Assembly (NCBI GenBank): GCA_015501605.1
Contig: JADNRZ010000003.1
Location: 1,922,001 to 1,986,000 of the forward strand
Source: Panaeolus papilionaceus
Lineage: Eukaryota; Basidiomycota; Agaricomycetes; Agaricales
DNA: 64,000 bases
Direction of reading: 5' to 3'
Of this stretch, positions 1-12,480 are shown piece after piece; the stretch's first letter is position 1; each line of letters starts with the position of its first letter. Position numbers and translations under genes: made by a program. The notes under the pieces are model-generated. The model did not search any database and had not been told where the DNA came from. It saw nothing but the letters and a program-made list of their open reading frames with translations.

Positions 1-38
1 CCTTCTTGCATGACGAACAGTGGCTAAGTGTTACTTAG

Positions 39-694
39 CATCGGGTCCGTCATCGGTTTCCTCATGAACATCTACCAAGACTCTCTATATACGTGAGTGG
101 TATTACTATGCGATGTCTCTCCTGGGTGTTCAACCAGTATTTCCAGTAAAAATGTTGCCTCTCGTGGCCCTGAAGCGCGTCTCTACCTAGCCTGTGTCGC
201 CGGCATTCTTCTCCCTTCATCCATGTTCATTTATGCGTGGTGTTCTTTCACTTTCGTCCCATGGATATCACTCGCTATTGCAGTAACTCTATACACATTT
301 GCCACCTTCACCATCTATCTCTCAGTGTTTTCATACCTTGCTGATTGGTATGACATCTTCATATTATCCCGTCTCTCTTCACTCAAATTACATCATAGCT
401 ACGGACCCTTTGCATCGTCCGCCCTTGCTGGGCAAAGCTTGGCGCGCAATCTCGCGGCGACAGCCTTCCCCATGTTCACCACGCAAATGTACGCAAGATT
501 GGACTACAAGTGGGCAAATACCCTCTTTGGGGGTATTGCTGTTCTTATGGTTCCTATTCCATTTGTGAGTTACCCTCATCAAGCCTAATCAGGACTCTAA
601 TATTATGGTACAGATTCTCTTCTTCTTTGGACCAAAAATTCGTGCTTCGAGTCGTTTCTCAAGGACGGTAATGGAGATGGCCGCATCGAAATAA
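39..694 (+). CDS. MFS transporter (DHA1-type), 3' part only
   Basis: This is the C-terminal part of a major facilitator superfamily transporter; the rest lies upstream of the window. I join four exons by GT-AG introns: 39-92, 147-347, 399-564 and 614-694. The product has a GPEARLYLAC loop, hydrophobic helices, an LADCYG turn and an ASSALAGQSLARN segment, and ends FFGPKIRASSRFSR plus a short tail. The same blocks (GPQARLFVSC, LADCYGTYASSALAGQGL, ILYYFGDRI) occur in the complete transporter at 59257-61781, so the two are clear paralogues. Family knowledge: DHA1 members are 12-helix proton antiporters exporting drugs or polyamines at the plasma membrane. The substrate cannot be read from the sequence. 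Confidence 0.8.
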
Positions 695-955
695 CTAGCG
701 TCGTAACCCCCCCTAAGCACACTCAAACGTCATACTACTTGCAGCACGTCAGAAGCAACATCTTCGCCTGACATCGAGATTGATACTCCTCATCCCTCTT
801 CCTCTTCATTCAACATGTATATAGATTTTTAGACTAGCTGTCCCATTTCCCTCACGCACGCATCTAGGATTCCACCGTTAGGTTATACTCGTAGTGTACC
901 ATAGTAAAGTATCTGTAGCCATTTTTTCTCCTCGTGATACTAATGTGCAGCAGGG
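695..955. other. Short convergent intergenic stretch
   Basis: This stretch lies between the end of the plus-strand MFS gene and the end of the minus-strand MYND gene. It should hold two 3' ends facing each other. I see no gene or repeat in it. Confidence 0.5.
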
Positions 956-3778
956 TTACATCCCTGGATTCCACGAACCAAAATCTATGACCATTTCCCT
1001 TTCAGATGTCCGGATGTCTGTATATGTGTCTTTGTCTTGGTGGACTTTGAGGTCGCCCGCGGGAGTGCTGGTGTCGTCGTTGAATGCTGTATGAGCGAAT
1101 TCGGCGAATCTCATTGTCAGGTCTGCACCCCCAGCAATGACTGTGGTCCCTTGGAGTGAGTTCGATGTCTGAATGGCGAAAGGAAACACGCTTACAAGTC
1201 TCATAAAACGCCTCCTTAGTCATGTTAGGCAATTTCTGCTCCGCTAACTGTAGAGGGATTCCAACTCGCTAGTTGACTGGTCGGTCAACTGGCACGAAAA
1301 CGACAGTTGGTAATGTTTTCTTACCTTGGGGTGAACCCCATGTACCTTGCGTAGAGTTAGACCGAAACTTATTCCTGTCAAGTTGGCTTCCTTGATTTCT
1401 AAATATTGCGTAAAAGCGCTTTCGTGATCTATGAAAGCATCCAATGATGTAACCAAGCGCAGGACAGACGGTGATTGAGCTTGATGTCCATTAAAAATTG
1501 CCTTCAGCGATGAGCTCTATAAACCAAAGGAGATTGAGGCCGAGACAAACGACGAGGATGAGGGTAAAATATGCGTACTGGAGAAGAAAGCCCCTTGCAC
1601 CGCTCCAAAAGTATCTCCAAAGCCCTCGGATTTTCTCGGGCGACAGCACCGGGGATTTCTTCATGCCATCGTTTGGAGTGCAAAAGGAGCGTCGAGTGCG
1701 GGTTTTTCTTATTCAGCAATGGACCCCAGTCAGTCAAGCACTCGGCAACGCCTACGGTATCTGACATATCCCCAATGTCGATACGGTCAAACGAGGCGTC
1801 TGAAAAGGAGGGGAAAAGGCCGATGGATATTCCCTTGGAGAGTAGGTGGGAGTCATATTGGGTGATGTGGATGTTGATCTCGTGTTCCTTGATTCTAAGG
1901 GAGAACTCGCGGAGCTCCGCTTTGATGTGGAAGAAGAGTGCACCTATGATGTCTGCGCTGGGTTCGACGCCATGTCGAATGGAGGTTTGCGACACGGCGT
2001 TGATATCCCAGCCATGCAGGGGGCTGGTGATGTCGTTTGGTCCCATCCATTCGCCTTGGGCGGTAAACATCAATCTGGGAGCCGCCCTCGTGAGCATGAA
2101 GTACATTTTTATAACGAGGCAAACGCTCCTGTTGGGACAGCTAAAGGGAGATAAATCCACCGAAAATGGGAGAAGAATTCCTGTCTTCCAGAAGCGGTTC
2201 AAGGACAGCCTATGAGCGGGTTGTAAATCAGAAAGCGCCTTGTGTCTGTCATCGATACGAAATGGGTCTTGCATGGCGGCACGGTATGATTCGAATGCCT
2301 TCGAGCGCTTGTAGGTCGATGTAAACATCTCCACTGGCTTTTTGATGCTAACAGAAGGCTGAGCCGAATAAATTCTCCCTTGCCCACGAGTCTTGAGAGA
2401 TGCTTGGAAAGACATCTCCCCGTCTAGTAGTTCCTCCCCATAAATCTGATTTACGCAGAATCGAAGGTACGATGCCGCAGTTTCAGGCAGGCTGATCGAG
2501 TACATGAGATGTGCCGCGAGTTCGGCTGATTCATCGATCGAGGGACCTGGCGTTAGGAGTGCGCAGAGAATGACGAGCATGCGATTTATGGCGATGGCGT
2601 TGCTGTTGTTCATGAGTATGTCTATGCGTCCTCGGTAATTTGTTGGGAGACTATTGACGGTTTCCACTAAATTTCTGATATCGCTGACACCTATCGAATG
2701 GTCGGGCTCATTAGATTCACGTCTTGTGCATACCAGGGCAAAATATGTGGTACTCACTCGTCATGCACAGTTTGAAATTCTGTTCTGCGGCCTGGCTGCC
2801 CTCGTTGAGGTGAAGTCGAAGGCAATCATATGAGATATAGCCAGGATTTTTAAATACATCAGGGGAGGTCGAGGACGGTATGAGAGTTCGAGGAACGGAG
2901 AATATGGGTTTCCGTTTTTGAGCTACCCAGTCAGGCTGCCAATCTGACTGAATGAGGGGCCCTTCGCAATCGATTCGATGCTTTGCCCAATGCTGCCTCT
3001 GACATCTGCCAGAACAGTACTTCACGAAGGTCAATAGGGAAACAAAGGCGATAAATGGGTAGATAGAGAACCTTAACCAAAAGGCACTGGTTCAAAGTCA
3101 GTGAAGGCTGTATAGATTTTTAGCTAAAGTCTCACCTACCTGAGAGCACTCCATCAAGCCAATACTATGACAGACGAAACTCGCCGATCTGTTGCTGCAG
3201 GGCAACTGACACATAAGTTGACTGTTCGGACCTGAACCGAGCCCATACGCCAGGGACGAATCAAGAGAAAGTGTGCTGCTATTTCTACTTCCGCCACTAA
3301 TGATGGATAGTGTAGGTCTCTTTAAACGAGACAGTATCTGGCGATAGTGTCGATAATCCGTAATCATTATCGGACGAAGTTGGTACTCGTGGCATGGGTG
3401 AGAGGTTTCAGATGGAGGGTATTTATGCGTAACAAAGTGGTCCATTGTGCATTGGTGGAGGTTCCTTTGTGGTTAACATTGGACAACACCGCGGATACAT
3501 GGTGACATGGGGCAAAGAAGCTCGCGAAGCGATCCCTCAATCGAACGCCGCGAATTACGTAGGTTCAACCATCTAGAAAACTCCCAGCTGTTATCGAGTA
3601 TAGTAAAATGGGATTCAGATATTGTCAAATCTGCATTTCGAAAAAAATTTATGAGACGGCCAGATATTGTGCAAGAGCTCTGCTGAACCGAGGCGAACTT
3701 CGATAAGGCAGACATTATGACAATCGAGACATGTTCGAATTTCCATAAAATTGGTGAATTATCAGAGATATTAAGCAT
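956..3778 (-). CDS. MYND zinc-finger protein with DUF4470 domain
   Basis: This is a multi-exon minus-strand gene. Exons joined with matching phase are 3140 (upstream part), 3086-3072, 3019-2758, 2690-1579, 1516-1325, 1247-1196 and 1149-956. The zinc finger is assembled across three exons: MECSQ, then CLLVK from a 15-base exon, then YCSGRCQRQHW and HRIDC. The first Cys pair of the MYND finger is not canonical. The large exon holds the DUF4470-like block (SDIRNLVETVNSLPTNYRG through AAHLMYSISLPE). An open frame stop at 1504 falls inside an intron, and the protein continues to the TAA at 956. The 5' junction between 3778-3473 and the 3445-3140 exon is unresolved, so start and length (very roughly 750 residues) are tentative. 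MYND fingers bind proline-rich peptides; the role of this fungal architecture is unknown to me. Confidence 0.8.
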
Positions 3779-3959
3779 TCAAGAAAGAAATCGAAGTCAA
3801 CGGCCCAAAAGCCCTTTCGTTCTTACCCAAAGCTGGTTATCACTGTGGTGATGAGGACAACCAAAAGTTGACATCTATTTGGCCGGCTGTGTGACGAAAA
3901 TTGGTTTGTGACGCCACGCGAAATAATGTGACCGACGTGTCGACTCCGCCCTAAGCACG

Positions 3960-3965
3960 ACGCGT
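3960..3965. promoter_or_regulatory. MluI cell-cycle box (ACGCGT) upstream of POL1
   Basis: ACGCGT occurs about 60 bases before the POL1 start codon, in the short divergent interval between the MYND gene and POL1. In budding and fission yeast this hexamer is the binding site of the G1/S factor MBF, and replication genes including POL1 are its classic targets. That it acts the same way here is inference from motif and position. Confidence 0.5.
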
Positions 3966-4024
3966 GCAACTTTCAACTCTAATCTCACACCCGTTCACTC
4001 TCCCCGTAATTCCTTCCTCTGGAT

Positions 4025-7000
4025 ATGTCGAGCAGGGGGAAGTTGTCTAAGCTTGAGGCTCTTGCTGAGCTAAAGAAAACGCGCGCGGGTGGTGCCCGTG
4101 TTTTGAAGGTATATCCTTGTTAATTAGCACATCATGATTTGAACGGTTTTGGTGTTTACAACTGGATCTACAGGTTGAGGACTCTGATATTTATGACACA
4201 GTGTCTGAGGAGCAATACAAGAGTATCGTTAAAGGTCGTCTTCAACGCGATGATTTCGTTGTCGACGATGGTACCGCCGATGGATATGTGGACAATGGGA
4301 TGGACGACTGGATGGGGGGAAACACAGAGGACGATTATGAAGAAGAGGAGGAATTGCCAAAAGCTAAATGTACGCTCTATAACTCATTTCTGAAATCCAT
4401 TATCTTAGTTTACCTCTAGCCAAGAAGAAGGCAAAGAAAGAGGTCATTCCTTCCAAGTCCAAACCCAAACCTCCCCAACCTGCTCCAAGCATGAGCGCTT
4501 ACCGGCCTGCCGTTTCTGCTGCTCAAGAAGACGATTTTATGTCTAACCTCCTTGGAAATCTCGACCATATTCCAGTTGACCCTATCCCACAAAAGCCTTC
4601 CCGAAAGCGTAAACCTTCACCACCTTCAGACTCGGAGTCTGAATCCCCAGTTAAACGCCCTGATTACAAGTCTTATCGACGGTCCGGCTCTTCAAATGGT
4701 TTCTCATCCGATGGACCTGACCACGAAACTTTCTCCCTTGACGATCAGTTCTCCAGCCCATTCAAGAAGCCTCGTGTCCATGACCCACTCTTCCCAGCTT
4801 CCACAGTGGAACAATTTAACGACCTAGATGTCCAGAGTGAAGGGGATTCTTACGACGATATCAACATGGACGACTTCATGGACATTGACGAGGATGACAT
4901 TGGAGGAAATGTGAAGAAGGAGACGGTGGAACTACCCATTCCGACCAAACCCAAGCCAAAAGCTCCACCGTTCAAGAAGGAGGAACCTGATGTAAAACCC
5001 AATTGGCTTTCCGTATACGATTCTCTTTCCGTTGCAGCCGATGATTCACTGGGCCCACTTACTACCAGTGCCAGCTCAAATACTACCTCGAGCAGTGTCT
5101 CTGCGCTGGAAAAGGATGGGTCGCTTCGTTTCTTTTGGCTCGATTACATGGAACTGGACGGCAAACTATACTTCATCGGAAAGCTGAAGGACAAAGTTAC
5201 GCATCAATGGATCTCATGCTGTGTCACGGTCAACAACCTACAGCGCAATTTGTTTGTTCTTCCCAGGGAGAAGAGAGTGGAGCAGGATGAAGACGGCGAG
5301 ATGCATGACACCGATATCATTCCGACAGAAGAGGATGTTCACGACGATTTTGATCTCATTCGCAAAGCAATGGGTATCAAGAGCTGGGGCAGCAAGTTTG
5401 TCAAACGCAATTACGCGTTTGGTGATAAGGAAGTGCCACGAGGTAGCTCTCAATGGATGAAAGTCGTCTACGGCTTCAATGGTACGCACCTTCTGCACAT
5501 ACTGCCGCGATAATTTCTCAAGGTCTACAGAGCCTGTCGTTCCATCCAACGCTTGTTCTCAAAATATCGCTAAAGTATTTGGGACAAATACGAGTGCCTT
5601 TGAGCTCCTGGTTTTGAAGCGTAAAATCATGGGACCTTGCTGGATTAACATTAAAAATCCTCAACTCGACAACAAGGGCGTAAGTTCAGCCCCTCGCATC
5701 TTTTTTTAAAGATACTAACTGTGATACCAAGATCTCATGGTGCAAACTAGAGGTCAGCGTTTCAAACCCGAAAGACTTTAATCCGTTCCCAGAAACGGAT
5801 GCTAGTGCGCCAAAAGATACCCCACCCCTCAACATTGTGAGTCTAAGCATCCGCACCATCGTAAATCACCAGGAGAACAAGCGCGAGGTCGTATGCGCCA
5901 CGACCCGTATCTGGCAAAATAGTAAGTGGTGTGCTAGATCCACTCACTGATAAATGGTTATTTACCCCATTATCTAGTGGATATTGATGACCCTACACCT
6001 CCCGAAAAACTTCGCTGCGCTGTGCATACGTATATCCGGCCGTTGGACAAGTTCCCCGTCAACTTTGAAAATGAAGCGAAAAATAATAGCAGGGGACATA
6101 TCTCTCCTATGATAAATGAGCGTGCACTCTTAAGCAACCTTCTGAGTAAGCCTGGGTATTTTTGCCTTCTCTGAAGCGCCTAACATCCTGCAGTGACTAT
6201 CTATAAGGCCGATCCTGATGTTATCGTTGGACACGACTTCCTGGGAGATTCGCTCGACGTGTTGTTGAACAGAATGAGGGATGTGGGAGCTGAACATTGG
6301 TCTCGGCTCGGTCGCTTCAGACGGTCCAAATGGCCATCCATAGGCAGACAGGGAAGCAATCTTCGCTTTATGAATGGGCGTCTCCTTTGTGATCTTGCCA
6401 GCGATGGTGCAAAGGTACATCATTTATCACCCAACTCTCTACTCCTCCTAACGATGTGTATAGAGCATGATCTCCTCCACAACGTGGTCGATGACGGAAA
6501 TGTGCAAGACACATCTCAATATCGATCGTGAAGACTTTGATCCCCATGAGACGGTTGGCAAACTTGATGGCTCGTTGACCTCGCCCAACGAGATGATCAA
6601 GTTTGTGAGGCATTGCGAGTTGGACGCACATCTGCAGATGGCCATCGCGGCAAAGGTTCAGATTCTTCCTTTAACCAAACAACTGACGAACCTCGCTGGA
6701 AACTCATGGTAAGCTTGCCTTCCTTCGTCTACCTTCTTTTCTTACTTGGTTTGTTTTAGGAACAAGACCCTGAATGGTGGACGAGCAGAGCGCAATGAAT
6801 ACGTTCTTCTGCATGAGTTCCACCGCCTCAAATACGTCTGTCCCGACAAGTTTGCGAAGAAGTATGCCAAAAAGGAGGACGATGAAGAGGAAGGCGGTGT
6901 CAAGACCACCAAGAGCAAGCGTGACAAGTTCAAGGGTGGTCTCGTCTTCGAACCCAAACGCGGTTTATGGGATAAATACATCCTTGTCATGGATTTCAAC

Positions 7001-9215
7001 TCGCTATACCCCAGCATCATTCAAGAGTATAACATCGATTTCACCACTGTCAGCCCAGTTGACGATGAGGTACGTTATGTAGGATTGCACCTCTGGTTCA
7101 TTTGTATTGACCCAGTCTCTAGACCTTAGACGACGAAATTCCCGAAGTACCACCACAAGACATAGAACAAGGCGTTCTTCCTCGTCTCATTTCTACGTTT
7201 GTGAAGCGTCGTCGACAGGTGAAGGGCTTCATGAAGGACCGAAATGCCACGCCGGCCCAACTCCTCCAATATGACATTAAGCAGCAAGCCTTGAAGTTGA
7301 CGGCTAACAGTATGTACGGCTGTCTCGGTTTTGAACATTCCCGTTTCTACGCCCGACCTCTGGCTGCATTGACGACGTTCAAGGGTCGTGAAATTCTTAT
7401 GCAAACCAGGACCTTGGCTGAGGAGCAAAACCTCGATGTAAGCCCTACATCACCAGGTTTGCTTGTTCATAAATTAATTTGTGCTACCCTAGGTCGTTTA
7501 CGGTGACACGGATTCTATCTTCGTCAACTCAAACGCAGCGGATCTTCCAGAGGCACTGAAAATCTCTGCGATCTTGAAAAAGGCTGTCAATGATCGCTAT
7601 AAACTATTGGAGATTGATTTGGATAGTGTCTTCCAGAGGCTTTTGCTCCTACAGAAGAAGAAATACGCCGCACTCAAAGTCGAGGATGGGACACGTACCT
7701 CAATTGAGGTTAAGGGTTTGGACATGAAGCGTCGTGAATACTGTGCGCTGTCCAAACGTGCTTCACAGTGAGTTTAGTTGGTCCCAACTGTCGTTCATTT
7801 TCTAACGCCATTTTTGCTTCTAGATACATACTGGATCAAGTTTTGTCGGGAGAGACGACTGAAACAGTAGTCGAGAATATTCACCAATATTTGACCAATA
7901 TGGGTCAGGAAGTAATGAGTGGCGCAGTCAAACTTGACGACTTCATCATCAACAAGGTACATGCTTTATTTCCCCTTTCTCGGTGTGGTATGAACATCTA
8001 TTGCAGCGACTGGGTAAAAACCCAGAGGACTACCCTGACAAGAAGAACCAGCCACACGTCCAAGTCGCCCTCCGCATGAAGAAGGGTGGTAGCTCGGCCA
8101 AAGTGGGAGATGTCGTTTCATATATCTTCTGCATTGCCGAGGGAGAGGAGTCAGCGAAGACTGGTCAAGCAGACCGCGCGAAGCATCCTGATGAAGTTCG
8201 CAAAGAAGGGCTTAAAATTGGTGTGTTGTTATATTTTGTCGTCTTCACGTCCAGCAAGCTGATTTATCTTCATCTGTAATAGACTATCAGTATTATCTGT
8301 CGCAGCAAATCCTCCCTCCCATTGAGCGTCTTTGTGATCCTATTGAAGGCACCGACAGATCACGACTTGCAGAGTGTCTGGGTATGCATCTCGAATCCAT
8401 CTACTTGCACGTCTAGGGACTTACTCCCTTTCAGGACTTGACCCCGAACGATACAAGTCGCATGGTGTTGGAGGAGGCGATGAGAGAGTATTCGCATCTC
8501 TTGATTCACAAATGTCGGACGCAGAAAGGTTCCGCGATGCCGTCCCATTGATGATCCGTTGTCGCAACTGCCAGACTAAGGCCGCCTTTAAACCTATTAC
8601 TGATGACGCAGTAAGCCCTTTTTTTACATCCACATTTCGCGTCATTGACGTCTCGTAGTGTATTCTGAAAGGCACTGGACCCACTTGTCCATCATGCGAG
8701 AAAATCATCAGCTCGGGAAGCTTGCAGATGCAAGTAGAAGTTCAGGTTCGGGAGTATATCAGCAGGTACTACGAAGGCTGGACGGTTTGCGAAGATACCA
8801 CCTGCGGAAATCGTACTCGCATGATGGGCGTGTATGGAAAGCGGTGTCTCAAGCCTGGATGCAGAGGCAAAGTCGCCTTTGAGGTGATATTTAGATCCTT
8901 TAATCGGCGCTCATTCAAACTGACAAACTTTCTCAGTACTCGGACACGGAGTTATATAATCAGCTTCGTTACTTCGCCTCGCTATTTGATGCATCTAAGG
9001 CTCTGAGGTCAACGACTGCGAATCAAGGTACGTCCTTCATTTCTTGCCCCCAGAATGTCAACTAACGTTCGATAAAAATAGAACAAGTAGCGGCCATTGT
9101 CGGACGCAATGCAGCACTGCTTAATGCCCTAACGGATTGTGTTGAGAAATATCTCAACAGCTGTGGACGACGCTGGATTGATTTGGCACCCATTTTTTCC
9201 AAACTGAAGATGTAG
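4025..9215 (+). CDS. POL1: DNA polymerase alpha catalytic subunit
   Basis: This is a family B polymerase that extends RNA primers made by its associated primase at replication origins and on the lagging strand. The start [16 protein letters not shown] is followed by the alpha-specific N domain ([24 protein letters not shown]), then a charged acidic linker. Polymerase motif A is DFNSLYPSI (about 6992-7020), motif B is KLTANSMYG (about 7290-7320) and motif C is YGDTDS (7499-7516). The exonuclease-like region reads [15 protein letters not shown] and GRFRRSKWP and lacks a recognisable catalytic acid set, as expected for alpha. The C terminus has paired cysteines (CRNC, CPSC, CEDTTC, CLKPGC) for the two metal sites that contact the B subunit. 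There are about a dozen introns, many just after GT-rich donors of the GTACG/GTAAG type. The product ends PIFSKLKM. It appears intact. Confidence 0.95.
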
Positions 9216-12028
9216 ACGATTTTACTGATAGTTTTATCCTTGTTATCACGCTTGCTATCGTTTTTCCTTTTCATGTATTTATTTGATCATCGCATGTAAA
9301 ACAATCAATTGCATACCATTGTGACGTGCTGCCCCCTTTCTCCGCAGGTCATTGTTTTGTCCAATCAGGTTTCGGATCATTGTTCATTGTACTCCGGATT
9401 ATTCAGAATTTTTTCCCCTGGTATATTTGCTATCTCAATTTGCGGCGACCAATGGAGGATAGCTTAAATATAGCAAGTAGGTGAAATGGGCGCTGCGTGA
9501 ACAAGGTTTGCAAACCTCTATCCTGTCGTATTAAAAAATACAGCCGTACGCTTACACTTGACTCCACAGCGTACAGGAACACAGGAGAGCACAGGGAGGT
9601 TATTATTGGGCGTCTAACTGAGGAGTGGAGGACTCGGGGGATTCGGTGGGTTCGGTGATTATTTTCACGCACGTTGGTACGACGCACTGAGCTATGCTAT
9701 CCATCCTGCACTATAAAAAGCGCATATTGCTTATTCATTCTAAATTTATAAGCATTTAAAGGTTCAAGTCATGTAAGTACAGATAGGGAGGTGGTTATGT
9801 TTTGATATTTGGTTGTGCTTGTGGTCAACGTCAACTGTATTGTACAGTTGCTGCGTGAGGACACTCACTCTAGTACTATACTGTATACTCACTACCAGTA
9901 TCATTGTAACCAGTACCAGCATGTACGGTTGACGGGAACCGCATGGTTGAAATTTTTTCGCTTCACGCACTGATGATGTCGGCTCCTGCTCGGAACCCAT
10001 CATGATCCTCTTCGTGGAGGTCACACGCCCCTATTTCCTACCCAGATTCGTACTTTGATAATACTTCACTGTAAAGGATCGCAATACATAGTCGTTGAGC
10101 TTGTATACACAAATACCCTAATCAACCAGGCTGTCAAATCTTTGAATACGGCGTAGCATCAGGCCCGGAGCAAATGACAGGTTAGTGAGACGCTGGTGTG
10201 TTCCTGATGAATACACGACAGTCGTGATAATTTTGGAGAGACATGTTGAGCTTCTACAACTAATTTGATAAATTTAAACGCTCTGACGCTGTTTAAGAGT
10301 TTGGATACGAGTTAAAGGAATTGGAATCCTGGATTGAGTTCTTTACCTTCAAAATACCTTATGGCTGAAAACGATAGCGCAGACCAAAATCTAAAGTAAA
10401 CTAACAGCTTCTCTCCGGCAAAAACTTCAATAGAAAACAATTTTAGGGACCTGTCTATGCCAGGCCAAAGGCCACTCTTGGGTGGGGGTGGACGGACACC
10501 ATAATTATCAGGCACTGCTGTACTTGGCTGTAGTACCGATGGGGGCTCTGTCTCAGGAATCTCGACGGTGATCCTCTAAGAACTCAGCAGATTCATCAGA
10601 CAAATAACCATCACATATGGTGATGATGAGCGCTGAACGATGGGAGTGCAAATGGGAAATGAAAACCAATAGGAAATGTGAGTGTAAGTCGACGTGTGAG
10701 GGTGAGGGTGTTGGTGAGTGAGGTGAGTGATGGGAATGAGCGCTCGTGTGCGAATTCGTAGGGTCCGGAGAGCTGAGGTTTGAAGAATAAGGCTGAGGGC
10801 GATGGAGAGAGGTTCAGGTCGACGACGGCGACATTGAGAGACGAAACGAGGCGATAAAGGAACAGAAACCGACGGCGGCGGCGACTAGGAACGAAAGCCA
10901 ACGACGGTGGTTACGTAGGACAACGAGGAGACGAAGAATAAGCAAGAAAATCGGACCAGACACGGCTGGCGGCGCTGAGGGACTGAGAGGCGACGAAATA
11001 CGAGAGGAAACGAAACAGATACGAAACTCAGACACAAAATCTGAGGGGTAAGAATGATCTAATTTCTTGAGGTAAGCTAGGATACAAAAGATATTGTAAC
11101 TACAGTGTGTATTTACAACATGAGAAAGAGAAAGACGAATGATGGAGGTTGACATATGAAACAAAGAAACAAAAGGTGGAACAATGGTTTTTGAATAAAT
11201 AAATGAAAAGAAGCCATGAAAATTTAAAGATGGTAAATAGTGCAGGCGTGATAGGGTGCGTGTGTGAGCACGATGCCATGGCGTAGGCGAGTGTCCAAAA
11301 ACGTACGAAAGCACGAAAACAGAGGTAGATGGGCGCGTAGCTCATCAATGGGCACCTGAGCGTCCAAATCTGGAACAGGCAGAACTGGTTTGATGGAGAC
11401 AGGTGCAACTGAGTCCGCGCGATTATTGTGACCGACAGATTTGGACTGCCGAATGGTAAAGAACGAATGAAAGGTGGATGCCTGTGCAGTTTGTAAATTG
11501 TAAGCTTGTGAGTTCTTTCAAGTTTAAATCTTTCTTCTCACTCACCTTTGCCTTGACTTTTCATCCACTTTAGCTTTCATTCTTGCCTTGAGCTCCGTGA
11601 TCCTGTCGTGTTCTCATGGTCTGCCCATTATAGCCCAATTTTTTATTTGATTCTGCTCCTTCCACTCCGTTGTGGTTTTTGGATGGCCAAATATTGTGCT
11701 CCAACTCGAGTGTTGGTTTACTCTCGGCACCTCAACCGTCTCACTCCCACCTGTCTCTGCTGTATTCCACTCTCCATACCACTGCCTGCATTAACCTCAG
11801 CACAAATCACCATCCAAATCCACAGTCCCTTGAATGTTCTCATCATCAACTTCGATAAGATCTTGATCATCCTCATCATTAAATTCCACATCACTCTCGT
11901 CACCCTTGTCATCCTGCCATTGAAAAACACAATCTTCACAGCAACACTCAACACCTCCTTCCCACGTAGTGCACTCTGTGGGGTCATCAACTCCAAATTC
12001 GACAGGTGAGTTATCGATTTCGTGATTA
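9216..12028. other. Gene-poor stretch, no convincing gene
   Basis: This is 2.8 kb without a supported gene. The first 150 bases are the POL1 3' flank. From about 10600 to 11500 the plus strand is purine-rich and gives long but repetitive minus-strand frames (10611-10901, 10814-11314, 11100-11408). From about 11520 to 12010 the plus strand becomes pyrimidine-rich. These frames have biased, low-information composition (runs of S, R, F, L, H) and no domain I can recognise, so I do not call them genes. Confidence 0.5.
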
Positions 12029-12131
12029 CAGTCGACTCTGTCATAACCGATAGGTCTCGGGAGTCACCAAAAGCTATCAGTTATGGGAGGTTATCGGTTA
12101 TCACAGCTATCGGTTATCACAGAGTCGACTG
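12029..12131. mobile_element. Pogo/Tc1-mariner-like MITE (103 bp)
   Basis: A 103-bp element begins CAGTCGACTCTGTCATAACC and ends with the inverted copy, GGTTATCACAGAGTCGACTG. The terminal repeats match at 24 of 25 positions and are flanked on both sides by TA. Terminal CAG and a TA target duplication are hallmarks of pogo/Fot1 and related Tc1-mariner elements. The inside contains further copies of the CTATCGGTTAT unit. There is no coding capacity, so it would be a non-autonomous derivative. Confidence 0.65.
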
Positions 12132-12480
12132 TAGTGACATTCGTGGTAGTGTTGTTGTCGGTTCATTGGCAGCCTTTCTGCTTGCTGCTCGCCCTTCTCG
12201 GGCTCGTGCTGGGGCATCCGGCTGTCGGCGTGAGATCTTTTTCATGGGTTGAAGTGGTAATAATTGGACTAACTACAACTACAGTATATCTCTCTGTAAA
12301 CCAGTCAAATATACATGATGTAAACGCATTTTCCACCCCTCATCCGACCTTATTTTGTCTCTTACAATTTAACTTTTTTTCCCAGCCCGACTTCGCGTAG
12401 CAGGGCAGAAATTTTGTGACACCGACTGTCTATTGTATCCGATAAAGACCGACTGCCGTCGCGGGTTCCATGGCAAAGAT
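12132..12480. other. Intergenic stretch between MITE and hairpin
   Basis: There is no supported gene here. The sequence is of mixed composition, and I find no promoter or repeat that I can name. Confidence 0.4.

Noticed and set aside
1504..2757. 417-codon frame as a complete gene
   Set aside because: It starts inside an intron, its frame is continued from an upstream exon, and its stop is intronic; it is one exon of the MYND gene.
10814..11314. 166-codon minus-strand frame in the gene-free stretch
   Set aside because: It comes from a pyrimidine-rich strand with repetitive composition, has no ATG-driven conserved domain and no matching exons.
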